Origin: Cryptomeria japonica | Lineage: Eukaryota; Streptophyta; Pinopsida; Cupressales; Cupressaceae | Assembly: GCF_030272615.1 (NCBI RefSeq) | Contig: NC_081411.1 | Span: forward strand, 45,463,517-45,527,516 | Direction of reading: 5' to 3' | Length of the DNA: 64,000 bases | Part shown: positions 11,522 to 23,148 of the stretch, one piece after another | Layout: each line of letters starts with the position of its first letter | Position numbering within the stretch: the stretch's first letter is position 1 | Translations under genes and position numbers: made by a program | The notes under the pieces: generated by a model | Told to the model about the DNA's origin: nothing | Database searches by the model: none | Seen by the model: only the letters and a program-made list of their open reading frames with translations

Positions 11522-12661
11522 TGTTGGCATTTTGACGATGTTTTGATTGTCATTGATGGACATACACTTTCTTTATGATGGACACACACTTTCTTAATGT
11601 ATGAGTTATGCTCAACTTGTAACTGTTCCAACTGGTATTGTGTATTATAGTCTTTAGACTATCGGTGTTTTGCAGAAGATGTTTACCGATCACAGATTGA
11701 CTGAAGACCCAAGTGGTATGATGACCCAAGCGGTTTGAAGATCACAAGCGGTACGAAGGACCCAAGCGGTAGTTAACATTTTCTAGTCTTCATTTTTGTA
11801 AACCGGTAATCGGTATATTGTATTAACCGGTATTACTTTGTGATGAGCTACCAACCAGTATTACTCTGTGATGAGTTATCATCCACTAACACTTTGGTGG
11901 TGATTTTGTGCCATGTTACCAAATGTGTCTAGATGCACTGAATCTAGGAACTTGTAGTCTAATCCTATTGGACCAACATGAAATCAGTTTCCTTTATAAG
12001 GACATCATGTGTTGGGTTTATGTAATGGTGTGTTTAAGAGATCTGTGACATAAAAGGTTATGTGTGATCATTGTAGAGAAGATTAGGTCTATGTAGAGTG
12101 TGGAGATATTGAAGACTGAAGTAATGCTGAAGTGCATTAACATTGAGCTATCAAGGATCTAACCAAGCATACTGTGCTAGTATCTAGATCACCCACTTGT
12201 TGAATACTCATATATTCGACAAGTCTAAAACCCTTAACCAGGTAGGCCTAGCAAAGCCTTTGTAAATCCTCTAACAAGGTAGTTCACAATTGTGGATCTG
12301 AAGTCCTCTCACAAGGTAGTCTTTAACAGGACTTATCTCCTAACAGAGATCTAGATTCCTAACAAGATCTGTTCTGGTGAAGAACATTGTATGACCTTAA
12401 CCAGTCTAGTTTCTATTTTGCAGATAGTTACTTGTGAGTTTTTGCTCATCGTGGTTTTTCCCATTTGGGTTTTGATGTCAAATATCTTGTGTTATGGTGA
12501 TTGTTCTCTTGTGGGTGAATTCTTTGTTTGCTATTTGGTTTTCATTTATCTTAACCGGTTTATTAGTGAGTCTGTTGTACTTGTTATTTGCTAAATTGTT
12601 TAAGAGTTTTCTTACAGTAATATTTTGTATACTAATTCACCCCCCCTCTTAGTATTCATCA
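11522..12661 (+). repeat. 3' LTR of element 1
   Basis: 1140 bp, TGTTGGCATT to TATTCATCA. A TATA-like TTTATAAGG is at ~11993. The GGTTTTTCCC block is near 12452-12475, and the C-rich tail is near 12640-12652. It is intact and serves as the reference that reveals the solo insertion in the 5' copy. Confidence 0.9.
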
Positions 12662-13116
12662 GTAATATGCATAACCTCAAGGCAATATGCAAAGACTATA
12701 CAAGATGCCAAATGATTAGATGTCTTCTAGTAGGTATAGGGAAATAATGAATTAAAATGAACAAAATCTCCTAATCATGAAACTATCCTTAAACCACTCT
12801 GTAAATAAAATAATATCATGGAAAATATATATCATTTTATTCACTATCTCATAATACTATTGCACTAAATATATGATCATCAAAGCCCATCACAAATTGA
12901 AATTTGCATTTATGATTCTTCGCTTGCACTTGCATATCATTCACATTCTATTGACAATAATAAACTACACAATTTACACATCCATGTTTCCATTTACACA
13001 AGTTATACATTAAAACCCTCAATTACATCAGCCACAAACAAAATGTATATGAATTTTACCAATTCAGCCACTAAGACCAAATCAAACAATGCAATTGACT
13101 TCAAGAGCCACAAGGG
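12662..13116. other. Host interval between elements 1 and 2
   Basis: 455 bp, starting with the GTAAT duplication and ending with AAGGG, the left duplication of element 2. No ORF or motif is seen. It is presumably the continuation of the old copia J LTR, but I cannot show that from sequence alone. Confidence 0.5.
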
Positions 13117-14024
13117 TGTTGGCAATTCACACTCATTTGATTAGTTTCATGTGTTGTCATTGATGGCAACATGTTCCATCTTTCATTCCTTTGTTTGGTT
13201 GTTTACCAGCAGACACTTCACCAGCACTGGCACCGACACCAGCATGTATCATCACCAGTAGGAAGGATTCTTTGGGTACCAACATTGTAGGCTGATAGGA
13301 CTTACATCAGGATACCAGTCTAAGAGGCCGACATCATTTGGGAGATCCAACAACCAAAAATTGATTTTGATATTTATGTACATATGTAATTGAGTCGACA
13401 TGTATATTCATTTTGTAATTATCTATGTAAGCTGACATAAGGCATGAAAGATTGTAAGGGTATATAGGTCAGTTGATTAGATCATTTTGTGATATGTTAG
13501 GTTATGAGATATATGGGAGATATGATTATAATGTGAAGATTATGAGGACATTTATGTAAGAGGTTATTCTGGTAAGGGTTTAGGGTTTCACAACCAGAAC
13601 AATCAGAGCTTGAATTGGAACTCAATCAGTCATAGTAGATGCATTAAATGAGTTCATTTTTATGTTTTATTATTCAAAGTGACTCTAGTCAGTGAGACTC
13701 CTTTGTGATGAGAAGTGTGCTCTAGGCTGTAAGCCTTTCTGCATGTGCAAGCCCCCATATTATGTAATATATTTTCACATGGCCAGTGGATTGATATTGT
13801 GGGTCACAAATCCCACTGTGGTTTTTCCTCTTTGAGGTTTTCCATGTATAATTCTCTATGTTATGATATTCATTTGTGTGATCGGTTTATTGATTGATTT
13901 ACTTATTTCTATTCCACATGTACCGATATACCAATTGGTAAATGAATGTGATAATAAGGTTAAAATTGAACATTATAGTAGAACATTGATTCACCCCCTC
14001 TCTTAGTGTTCTTGGATTCCCACA
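13117..14024 (+). repeat. 5' LTR of element 2
   Basis: 908 bp. A TATA-like GTATATAGG is at ~13460. The block with CACTGTGG then GGTTTTTCC is near 13801-13846, and the C-rich tail is near 13991-14008. It matches 19030-19751 plus 22218-22376 of the 3' LTR. Confidence 0.9.
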
Positions 14025-14025
14025 A

Positions 14026-14039
14026 TTAGTATCTGAGCC
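14026..14039 (+). promoter_or_regulatory. Primer binding site of element 2
   Basis: TTAGTATCTGAGCC, a decayed form of TGGTATCAGAGCC placed one base after the LTR end. Initiator tRNA-Met is the expected primer. Confidence 0.7.
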
Positions 14040-14041
14040 TT

Positions 14042-15204
14042 GTGCCATGGAGGAAGTTTAACAACTCGAGGGAGATCATGAATTTGGGATCCATGGATAT
14101 GAGTTTGGAGAAGCAACTTGAGGTAGCACTTGAAGGTTATGATTCTGAAAGGATGAAGATCTTGAAGTTACAAGAGGAATTGAATTCTGTGAAGGAATTC
14201 ATTCTTATCCTACAGGAGAGGATGTCATATGTTCAATCTAAGAGGAAGGAACTTTTACAAAATCAGGATAATGAAGAGAAAGATGCTCTTAATGAAAGAT
14301 GCCAGAAGCTGAGTCAAGAGAACATGGTCATGAGGAATGAAATGCAAGAACTAACTATGAGGATGTCAAAGAAGATTGAAGACCAGAAGATGAATGAAGA
14401 AAATCTTAGGAGATCTCTGAAAGATAGATCTGAAGAATCCGACTTGTTCATGAAAATGATATGTTGAGAAATTATTTAGTGCAATCCCAAAGTAATGAAC
14501 AAGAACTTGAAAGACAAATGATAATTACGAGAGATGATCTAGCTATTGCAAGTGATTACAAGGAAAAATTCAAGGATAGTTTAGCACATCTCGATGAATT
14601 ATTGAAAAGTTAGAATGGAGATTCTAGTGGACTTGAATTTGAACAACAACAAAGCTCCAGTACTGCAAATGAAGATCAAAACTAGAAGACACCAGCAAGG
14701 AAGCTTAATGCTTACAAATTTGATGGTAGATGCTTTGTTTGTAATAAAATTTGTCATATGGCTAGGCAATGTAGAAATAGAGCAAATCAGAACTATAATT
14801 CTACTCCTAATCAATGTTTGAAATGAAATAAGTATGCTCATAAGATAGAAGATTGCAAAATGAATGTAAAATGTCATGCATGTGGAAAATTTGGACATAT
14901 GGCTAATCAGTGTAGGTCAAGAAATTATATCAGTTATAGAAAAGAAATTCAAAAGAATAATGTTACGTGCTATGCATGCAACAAGATTGGACACATAGAT
15001 AAGTTCCGTAGAAGATAAAATCCACCGGTTAACAATGATAGATCAAATGATAAAGAGAAAGAGAAGGTCAATGAAATCCGACTAGATAATATCAAGAAAT
15101 GGGTCAGGAAGTCAGATGATCAATCAGTAGATGGAAATGCTCTAGTTACTCAACCAATAGAGGAGGTTGCTCCTGCACCAATAGAAATCTCATCCGCTAA
15201 CTGA
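14042..15204 (+). pseudogene. Gag-like protein of element 2, coiled coil plus four zinc-knuckle positions
   Basis: The first ~140 codons are strongly heptad-like (SLEKQLEVALEGYDSERMKI…). Near 14461 the reading moves to another frame and continues to TGA at 15202, with in-frame stops. Knuckle positions: CFVCNKICHMARQC (~14731), a decayed CLK-stop-NKYAHKIEDC (~14815), intact CHACGKFGHMANQC (~14875), and CYACNKIGHIDKF (~14968), which has lost its last cysteine. The spacing, order and C-terminus (…PIEISSAN) parallel element 1. Assigning it as Gag follows from the knuckles and position after the primer site. The copia capsid fold is not recognisable by eye. Confidence 0.75.
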
Positions 15205-15562
15205 GGCAGATGCCATATGGGTAGGCAAAATTCATGATAATAGTGCATAAACCCTGGGAAGGATTTCTAAAAGATGTTCTAGACACTGGAAAGCTTTATC
15301 TAGCATGGAGATGTTCGATCAAGATTTGGTATGTTTCACCAGAAGTCATTCATATCAATGATGGATTAGGGTTTCTTGAAGATTAAAAGGTTGAATCCAC
15401 TTCATTTTTAATCAACTTGCGTTCAAAGCAATTAAGAGCGATTAAGAGCAAGTCTAAGGTGATTCAGTGTGATCAGATATCTTCTTCAATGATTTCACCA
15501 GTGATTGAAAGAGTTTTCGAGGGTTTCATCGACAAATATTTTTCGGGTATTTATCTTTCATC
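15205..15562 (+). other. Spacer between the two ORFs of element 2
   Basis: 358 bp without coding signal, in the same relative place as the spacer of element 1. No clear promoter or splice site is recognised. Confidence 0.4.
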
Positions 15563-18500
15563 ATGGAAGCAAGATCATCCTCTACACCTACTTTTATTGC
15601 AAATCCTACTGTTGTCAAGGTTAAGGATCATCCTAGGCCTATTTTCAAGCAATGTCCACATATTGTCACCTTGGATGATCTGGTTGGTGCATTTTCTTGT
15701 GTTTTGAAAGGAGTTGTATATGTGGAAGACATCAGAGCATACATTCACTACCGTATTGACGATTTGGATACCAATGACATCAATATCATGTATATGAGCA
15801 AGTTGATGGGAGACTCTGGAAAGATCAAGCTCCAGTATAAGCACATTGAGGATCTAGTGTTTACTGGCATTTTGGATATCCCCAAATTTGAAGATGAGAT
15901 CATCAGATATGTATTGATCAGAGTGAATGGAGAATTCATCTGGTTGGATAGGACGTATAAGATCTCAAAGGAGGCCATTAGGGCCATCATTCATTTTTCG
16001 TAGATTGGCCAGTGTCTGGAGAAAATGATTTCTAATGATTAGGTTAATAAACTCATTGACACAACTTTGGACCGACGATCGATGAGGATTAGCACCATTA
16101 CTAATATAGACATCAGATTTGGTAGCATCATCATTGGGTACAAGGTAACTCAATCAAATTGTCTCAACTGTGTTTCTAGCTCCTACATTTATGCCGCACA
16201 TAAGATCATGAGGGAAAATGAGAAGTTAGATCTTTGTGGATGGATGTTAGATGAGTTGTTATTTAACCTTGGGAAGATTAAAGGAGAGAAGAAGGGGACA
16301 TTTTGGTATGAAAATCTTATTGGCTATTTGATTCTATTTTTCATTAATGAAACTCCCAATTTTGGGAAGAGACGGTGGGCATTTGATATCTCAGTAGGAA
16401 GAAAACTAAAATAATCTATTACTACTCTGGGTAGTCAGTGAGATGATAAGGTTTGGGGTTATTTCAAGGCATTTCAAAATGAAATAAAATCTATAGAGAG
16501 GGTTCCAAAACAAATTGTTGAGAAATACTCAACCGAGATCTGCTTTATGGTCAAAAAGGATGAAACCTTCATGGAAGCAGTTAAACCCCCAAAGATATGG
16601 ATAAAAAAAATGGGTTATGAAGTTGATGCTTAGATTTTAGATGCTTATACATAGATGTTAATTGATGCACCTATTGATGAGGCTAAGAAATCCTTTGGTA
16701 CTGCAAAGTAGAAGAAGCAAGAGGTCCAAACTGAATTTAACCAAAAGAAGAGGGAGAAATAGTAGGGCAAGGCTAGAAATTTTTTTGAACAAGTATCTCA
16801 GGACATCAAGGCTTTAATGGATGTTGTTCCAGAAAAAGGAAGGATGAGGAAAGAGCCTGAAGTCTTCATTGAGTCTATTCCATTAGACTCTAGAATTGAA
16901 GATGATACACATTTAGAATTCAAGAGGGTATTGAGGAAGAAAGGTGAGGAGACTAAAGAGGAAGCAAGGAAGCAACCGGTAAGGAAGGTCACAATCAAGG
17001 TACCAAAAAAGAAAAGAGCTCCAAAGGAAACACCTTCTGCTCCATCCAGTACTGGTAGATGAAACAAGATGGATGACACAGACCTTACAATTGTATCTGA
17101 TAATGTAACTATTATTCCAACCAAGACTTGTGCAAAATTGGTTAATGACATCACTAAGGATGGTATGTTGAAAAATATACAATTCTATTATGACCATTTA
17201 GATGATGATGAGCAAAGAGAAGTTGAGGAAGCAGTTTTATTATATCTAGATATATATAAGAAAGCTTTGTTGGAAATTGAGAAGAAAATATTACTAGCAC
17301 AACTATATGACAACCTAGATGCTAGGAGACTATTAGCTATGGAGGAGGAAAAGCATATAAAGATTCAATAATTATTAACTACTTGTGGATCCATTACTCC
17401 TAATAAGTTGGATATGACACTTGAGGTTATAGACAAAAAGATTTTTTAGAGCAAGCACAGGATAGTTATTCTTATGTTAGGTAGGGTTAATGAGATTATC
17501 AGTGAGACCCACAAGGTATGGGTTCAATTATTTGTTGAAAAACTTGGTTTCTACACTTCACCAAAAGCTAAAATTGAGACTACTGACATCCTGGGTAAAG
17601 GGAAAGGAAAAGGTATAATGGGCACCTCATCTACAATTTTGAAAGATAATAAGGTATTGGATGTAGAGCCCCTAGTATAATCTAATGTATAGGACATAGA
17701 GCAGATATCAAAAAAAGTAGATATACCGGCAGATTCATAGAGTTTACAAGTTACAAATGTTGAGGGCAATAATCCTCCAGATCAAAATGTATAGGTTAAG
17801 AATATAGTTCAGGAGGAATTGACAGTAATTGATATTCCACCAAGTGGTGAAGCCAACGGTGCAAAAGAGGAATCTATTAAAATTAATAAACCATCAGAGG
17901 AGAAAGGAGAGGAATCCAATAGGGAACTATTAGCAAGCACATCATTGTTATCAACTAACACCTCCCAAGTAGAGGAGAAGAGCTTAGCTGAGATGAGTTC
18001 TATTGAGCTCATGATAATGGTTACACAGAAGATGATGAAGGAACGATATGTGGACAAAGGAATTATTGATCAATCAATCCCAATTTTGCATAGACTTTTC
18101 TCAGAGTTCCATTTTGACAAAGGAGCAAGCCCATCCAGCAAGCTCAAAATAATCACTGAGCACATTTCTAAGGACTTTCAATATTTACAATAGATATCTA
18201 ACCGATAGGCATTGGAAAGATTCACATAGGCTAAGAGAGCTACTTTTGATCAGATGATTAAGTTAGAGAAGAAAGAGATTAATGATAAACTGAAGTTAAT
18301 TGATAATACTTTAAGGCAATGTACAAATATTTATAGAGTATGCTACAACACTGGTCTGCTTACTGCAGATATAGATAAAGGGATTAAGGATACTCCGGAG
18401 AAAATTGTACGTATAGTCAATTCTTTTGATGGTTCAAATTCTTTGACTACATCTATTGATAAAAAAATTTTGGTATTGGAAGCTCAAGTTTCAGCTCTTG

Positions 18501-18769
18501 AAAGGGAAAAAGACAAAATCATAAGGAGAGCTAAAGGGCTTAGAGGATTGGTGAGTCCCCAATTGGACTCATTGAGTGTACATAAGAAGGAATGCATTGA
18601 TATGGTTGGTAAGCCCACACCTGCATAACTTAAGGATAAAGAGTCATATTCTCATATACTTAATGGACTTGTATCTGTTTTTGGCGCATTCAAATCAGGT
18701 TGGGATACTTATCTAGAGCTTTTGGAGAAAGTCTATCCAGAAATTTTCAAATATATTCAGCTTTGGTAA
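15563..18769 (+). pseudogene. Second ORF of element 2, 1069-codon protein of unknown function
   Basis: The reading starts at 15563 (MEARSSSTPTF) and stays in one frame to TAA at 18767. I find no frameshift, but 20 internal stops: TAG at 16001, 16040, 16631, 16652, 16709, 16760, 16763, 17447, 17690, 17738, 17792, 18191, 18206, 18227; TAA at 16412, 17369, 17678, 18626; TGA at 16439, 17060. Segments: a globular N-terminus (to ~16400) with a YAAHKIMREN motif, a second part with EICFMVKKDETFMEAV (~16540), a basic linker, a DDDEQREVEEAVLLYL helix (~17200), an acidic low-complexity stretch, and a C-terminal coiled coil (18250-18620). It is colinear with 8050-11246 but lacks the long K/E tract of that copy. 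No pol motifs. Function unknown. Confidence 0.75.
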
Positions 18770-19029
18770 GATGTTTTGGGACATATTCTTTGTACAAACT
18801 TTCATTCTTCATCCCAGTTTTTGGTATATTTTTTTGGCATTGATGTCAAAGGGGGAGGTAAAGGTAAAAGATATATTCTTGACATTAGGAGATATGGAGT
18901 TATGGAATATTTTTTATACATTACAAATGGATATTCAGCTCAAGGGGAGCAGTCTTAGAGTGAAACCGATAGATGGAAACCATTATCATTTTTCACATGA
19001 GTGTTGCCATCAATTCCAAAGGGGGAGAT
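18770..19029 (+). promoter_or_regulatory. 3' leader with polypurine tracts (element 2)
   Basis: The functional tract AAAGGGGGAGA at 19018-19028 abuts the 3' LTR. A second tract, TCAAAGGGGGAGG (~18846), lies upstream in non-coding sequence, as in element 1 and in copia C and D. Confidence 0.75.
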
Positions 19030-19751
19030 TGTTGGCAATTAACACTCATTTGATTGGTTTCATGTGTTGTCATTGATGGCAACATGTTCTATCTTTCATT
19101 CTATGGTTTGGTTGTTTACTAGTAGACACTTCACCAATACCGACACTGGCAGGAAGGATTCTTTGGGTACCAACATTGTAGGGCAACATGAATTACATCA
19201 GGATATTGGTATAGGAGGCTAACATCATTTGGGAGATTCGGTAATCAGCAATTGATTTTGATATTTATGTACATATATGATTTTGTAATTATCTATGTAA
19301 GCCGACATAAGGCATGAAAGATTGTAAGGGTATATAGGTCAGTTGATTAGATCATTTTGTGATATGTTAGCTTACGAGATATATTGGAGATATGATTATA
19401 ATGATTGTAATAAGAAGATAATGAGTACATTTATGTAAGAGGTTATTCTGGTAAGGGTTTAGGGTTTCAAAACTAGAAAGGTCAGAGCTTGAACCGGAAC
19501 TCAATCAGGCATAACAAATGCATTAAATGAGTTTAGTTTTATGTTTTATTATTCAAAGTGATTGTAGTTAGTGAGACTCCTTTGTGATGAGAAATGTGCT
19601 CTAGGTTGTAATCATTATTGCATGTGCAGGCCCCCATATTATGTAATATCTTTTCCTACATGGCCAGTGGATTGATATTGTGGGTCACAAATCCCACCAT
19701 GGTTTTTCCTATTTGAGGTTTTCCATGTGTAATTATCTATGTTATGGTATT

Positions 19752-20201
19752 TGTTGGTGTAAATAATTATTCATCTTGGATATTATTACACTTTACTTAA
19801 GTTTACTTAGGTACATGCATTTAATAGTAGTTTGGGTATGAGACACTTGGGTGTTTGTGCCACATTGGGATAGTGTGTGTAGGAGAATTTCCACCTTTTA
19901 TCATGTTGATATTATCTTGTTGTTACATTCCACCTCATGTGGAATATTTTATTATTTCTCCTACCTACCTACCCTTGTCTCTTATTAAGCCACATGTCAT
20001 TTTTGTGTGATCACATATCCATAAGTCTTGCCTATATAAGCAAGCTCATCTACATTGTTTGTATGGGTAATCATTGAACATCTTGTAATGATCTAGTTGA
20101 TCATATTTTACATCTTGATAGAATATACTTTATTCCTATCATCTATTTTGTCTCTCTTATTTATGCTTTCCATTGCCTCTAGATCTTGGAAAAATCTCAC
20201 A
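19752..20201 (+). repeat. 5' LTR of element 3
   Basis: TGTTGG to CTCACA, 450 bp. A good TATA box, CCTATATAAGC, is at 20031-20041. It lacks the GGTTTTTCCC and C-rich tail signature of the other copia-type LTRs in this window, so it belongs to another lineage. Confidence 0.9.
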
Positions 20202-20214
20202 TGATATCAGAGCC
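20202..20214 (+). promoter_or_regulatory. Primer binding site of element 3
   Basis: TGATATCAGAGCC, one base from the tRNA-Met site, immediately after the LTR end. Confidence 0.85.
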
Positions 20215-21746
20215 ATTAGAGTGTCATTGGTTTGCCAATTGAGAGAAATTTGATGCTATTTGGGGTTGTGTATTTTGGAGATTTCTATTGCAGGTTATTA
20301 TTGAAGCTTTATGGGTCAAATATGAAGTCACCATTGGATTGAGGAGGTCCAAGAAACTCATTTTTGCCTTTTGTTTCATCCAAATTGGACTTCAGAGGCC
20401 AAATATAGAGGCATTTCAAGTTTGAAGCTGCGACGGAAATTTTCCAGAAATTATAATTTTGCAAACAATTTTCAAATAGTGATATCTCACTCATCCGGAC
20501 TCCTTTTTTCAAGAAATTTTTTTTTTTTTGGGGTAGAATTTTGTGAACTATATAGTGGTGCAGGATTTTTCTATTATTTGGATACAAGTTATTTGGAAAT
20601 CGTGAAATCCCAATTTTTACAACTTTGAAGGCTTCATTTGGACTCATATGGACTCCTTTTCAAGTGCCATTTTTTTCAGAGTGCATAAATTTCTATCTTC
20701 TTTCATAATCTGCCATTAGTTTGCATTGATTTTAAATAGAAATTGTACTTTCAATATTTGGTCATTTTTTGGCCTATTTGGTACTTGTATTTTGCTTCGA
20801 TCTCAGTTTAGATCACTAGCAGTATTTGTTGAAGTCTCTTATATCTCATTTTGAGAAGTTGTAAAGTTGAAATTAGAAGTCCACCTTTCCATTATTTTCA
20901 AGTGCCAACATGATCTTTTTATGGGGGGTGAGTTGTTCATTTATATCTTTTGGTGAAATTCCATTCGAAGGCATCTTCATCTGCAATATTCTACAAGGCT
21001 TCTTTGTTGGTGGCATCATTTTCATGTTTTCACATTTGAATATTTTATCATGATGTATGCTCTTGCTTGAGAAATGTTGTACTCACACTATCATAAAGTA
21101 CCACACCTCTTTGTATCTTGTCATTGTTGACATATTTGATGTAATCCTCTTGTACATGTAGATTAGGAATATCTTGTGAGACTTGGTACATGGCTCTAGT
21201 TGAGACTTAGATTGTACAAATTTGTGCATGGATCCCATGAGAATTGGATTGTACCAATATATTTGTCATTTATGAGTATCCAAATGATGTTCAAAGTAGG
21301 TTGTCTCCATGCCTGATCTTTATTTTATTGTAGTGAGTGATTCATCGTCATCGACTTGGTACCTGGTTTTGTCACACTTTGACATTATTGGTGCAGCATA
21401 GGCTCTCTTTCTTCCTTATGGGGAGGTATTTTGGTCATCATCATTGGACCATCTTTGCAGGAGATTTGACATTGAGGGAGGGCTTCATGGTCTCTTCTTC
21501 TCTCTTATGGGGGGGACATCTTTTATTCTTCACATTCATCATTGAGAGCATTGTGTTCTTTCATCATCTCTCTTTTGGGGGAGGGTTTTTTCCCATTGGG
21601 TTTTTCTCTCTTTCCTCATTTATGGGAGATTGCATTTGCATTTGTACATGGGTACCTAACATGGAAATGTAGTCGAGACCCACCTTGCATTGCTTAGTTG
21701 CATTGTAGACTATAGTGCATTCCCCTAAGTTGCAATTACGGGGGGT
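20215..21746 (+). other. Non-coding internal region of element 3
   Basis: About 1.5 kb without any ORF resembling gag or pol. In 21400-21640 a phrase of pyrimidine tract followed by TTATGGGG or TTTTGGGGGAGG recurs at least three times (near 21405, 21500 and 21570). A G-run at 21740-21745 is the likely polypurine tract. Confidence 0.7.
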
Positions 21747-22212
21747 TGTTGGTGTAAATAATTATTCATCTTGGATAATATTACACTTTACTTAAGTTTA
21801 CTTAGGTACATGCATTTAATAGTAGTTTGGGTATGAGACACTTGGGTGTTTGTGCCACATTGGGATAGTGTGTGTAGGAGAATTTCCACCTTTTATGGTG
21901 TTGATCTTATCTTGTTGTTACATTCCCCCTCATGTGGAATATTTTATTGTTTCTTCTACCTACCCATACTATTTCCTACCTACCCTTGTTTCTTATTGAG
22001 CCACATGTCATGTTTGTGTGCTCACATATCCATATGCCTTGCCTGTATAAGCACACTCATCTACATTGTTTGTACGGGAAATCATTGAACGTCTTATAAT
22101 GATCCAGTTGATCATATTTTCCATCTTGATAGAATACAGTTTATTCCTATCATATATTTTGTCTCTCTTATTTATTCTTTTCATTGCCTCTAGATCTTGG
22201 AAAAATCTCACA
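21747..22212 (+). repeat. 3' LTR of element 3
   Basis: 466 bp. It differs from the 5' LTR mainly by a short insertion near 21965-21985 that partly repeats CCTACCTACCC-type sequence. TATA-like CTGTATAAGC near 22045. Confidence 0.9.
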
Positions 22213-22376
22213 GTATTCATTTGTGAGATTGGCTTATTGATTGCTTTACTTATTTCTATTCTATATGTACTCGTATACCAGTTCGTGAATGCATGTTATA
22301 ATAAGGTTAAAATTGAACATTCCGGTAGAACACTGATTCACCCCCTCTCCCCTCTTAGTGTTTTTGGATTCCAACA

Positions 22377-23021
22377 AAGGGCCCAAAAATATAACCACAT
22401 ATTCCTAAGATAGCTCCAACAAATCACACATGCTAACACTTCATCCAAAGTCGACATTAAACATAATATGTAGAAAAATAATGAAGAACGCTAACCAGTT
22501 GGCCCAAAAAACATCAATCAATGCAAATAGATCAATTCAAATCTAAACATATCATGGTAAGACCATATCAACATTCTAACTCAACCTACAAAGAATATCT
22601 AGACCAAAAGAGTATGATCCAAATAAGATAAATCAAGTCATCTAGAGAGCAATGCAACTGATAGAGTCGAACATAGAACAACATAGCTTGACTTGTAAGT
22701 CAAACCATCACTAGAAATATAAATTAGAACACCATGCAAACCATATAAACATGTCCACCAAGCCACACCACTTGAAACAAGACAACAAATTAATGTAGAG
22801 CATTCTCTAGACTAGTCTTAACAAATAGTGTCTTTGACAACAAACGGTCACAACCAACTTCATCATTTAAGCAAATGAGGACCTACAAACATGATAATGC
22901 AACATTCATTAAACATAGAAATTACATCCAAAGCCACAAGAAATAATCATCAAGAACTAAATGAATGTGGAGCATTCTTCCAGAAGGACATAAAATAGTT
23001 TTTCCTACATTATAACTTACA
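22377..23021. other. Host interval between elements 2 and D
   Basis: 645 bp, A-rich, no ORF or motif. It begins with the AAGGG duplication of element 2 and ends with TTACA, the left duplication of element D. It probably belongs to the old sequence that received all these insertions. Confidence 0.5.
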
Positions 23022-23148
23022 TGCTATAGTCTATTGGATTTGGTTGTTGGATATGTTGTTGTCATAGATGTAAACATATTCCTATGAGTTTTTCTAGTGA
23101 GCTTGTGAAGATTTTCTTATTCGGTTTTGTTGTTCTTTGGTTATCAGA
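23022..23148 (+). repeat. Left piece of the 5' LTR of D
   Basis: 127 bp that match the start of D's 3' LTR (41198-41325), including TTGGATTTGGTTGTTGGA and GTGAGTTTTT-type phrases. It ends abruptly where copia C sequence begins. About 240 bp of D's LTR expected next (homologous to ~41322-41562) are missing. Confidence 0.8.

Larger units (their letters stand above)
4295..12661 (+). mobile_element. Element 1: complete non-autonomous LTR retrotransposon
   Basis: The ends are exact: LTRs start TGTTGGCATT and end TATTCATCA, and GTAAT flanks the element at 4290-4294 and 12662-12666. The internal region has a tRNA-Met-type primer site, a Gag-like gene with coiled coil and zinc knuckles, a second long ORF of unknown function and a polypurine tract. 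There is no protease, integrase, reverse transcriptase or RNase H in any frame, so it must have been mobilised in trans. The LTR pair differs at about 20 of the first ~235 bases by eye, so the insertion is old. It sits inside the LTR of copia remnant J. Its architecture matches element 2. Confidence 0.9.
19752..22212 (+). mobile_element. Element 3: small non-coding LTR element
   Basis: 2461 bp, flanked by GTATT at 19747-19751 and 22213-22217. LTRs of 450 and 466 bp start TGTTGGTGTAAATA and end AAAATCTCACA. The internal region has a primer site and a G-rich tract before the 3' LTR but no coding capacity, so it is a non-autonomous element of the LARD/TRIM type. The two LTRs are very similar by eye, so this is the youngest insertion of its local stack. 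Confidence 0.9.
13117..22376 (+). mobile_element. Element 2: complete non-autonomous LTR retrotransposon
   Basis: Perfect AAGGG duplications lie at 13112-13116 and 22377-22381. LTRs start TGTTGGCAATT; the 5' LTR ends GGATTCCCACA and the 3' LTR ends GGATTCCAACA. The 3' LTR is split by element 3. Internally it has a primer site, a Gag-like gene with four knuckle positions, a 1069-codon second ORF in one frame and a polypurine tract, with no pol domain. It has the same architecture and homologous proteins as element 1, but the LTRs are different, so the two are separate families of one lineage. Confidence 0.9.
19030..22376 (+). repeat. 3' LTR of element 2, split by element 3
   Basis: LTR sequence runs 19030-19751 and resumes at 22218. 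The join is exact once element 3 and one copy of GTATT are removed. It carries the same TATA-like, GGTTTTTCC and C-rich blocks as the 5' LTR. A CCCCTCTC unit is repeated near 22341-22355. Confidence 0.9.

Noticed and set aside
21337-21672. 111-codon ORF inside element 3
   Set aside because: Hydrophobic low-complexity reading of the pyrimidine/G-run repeats, with no gag or pol similarity.
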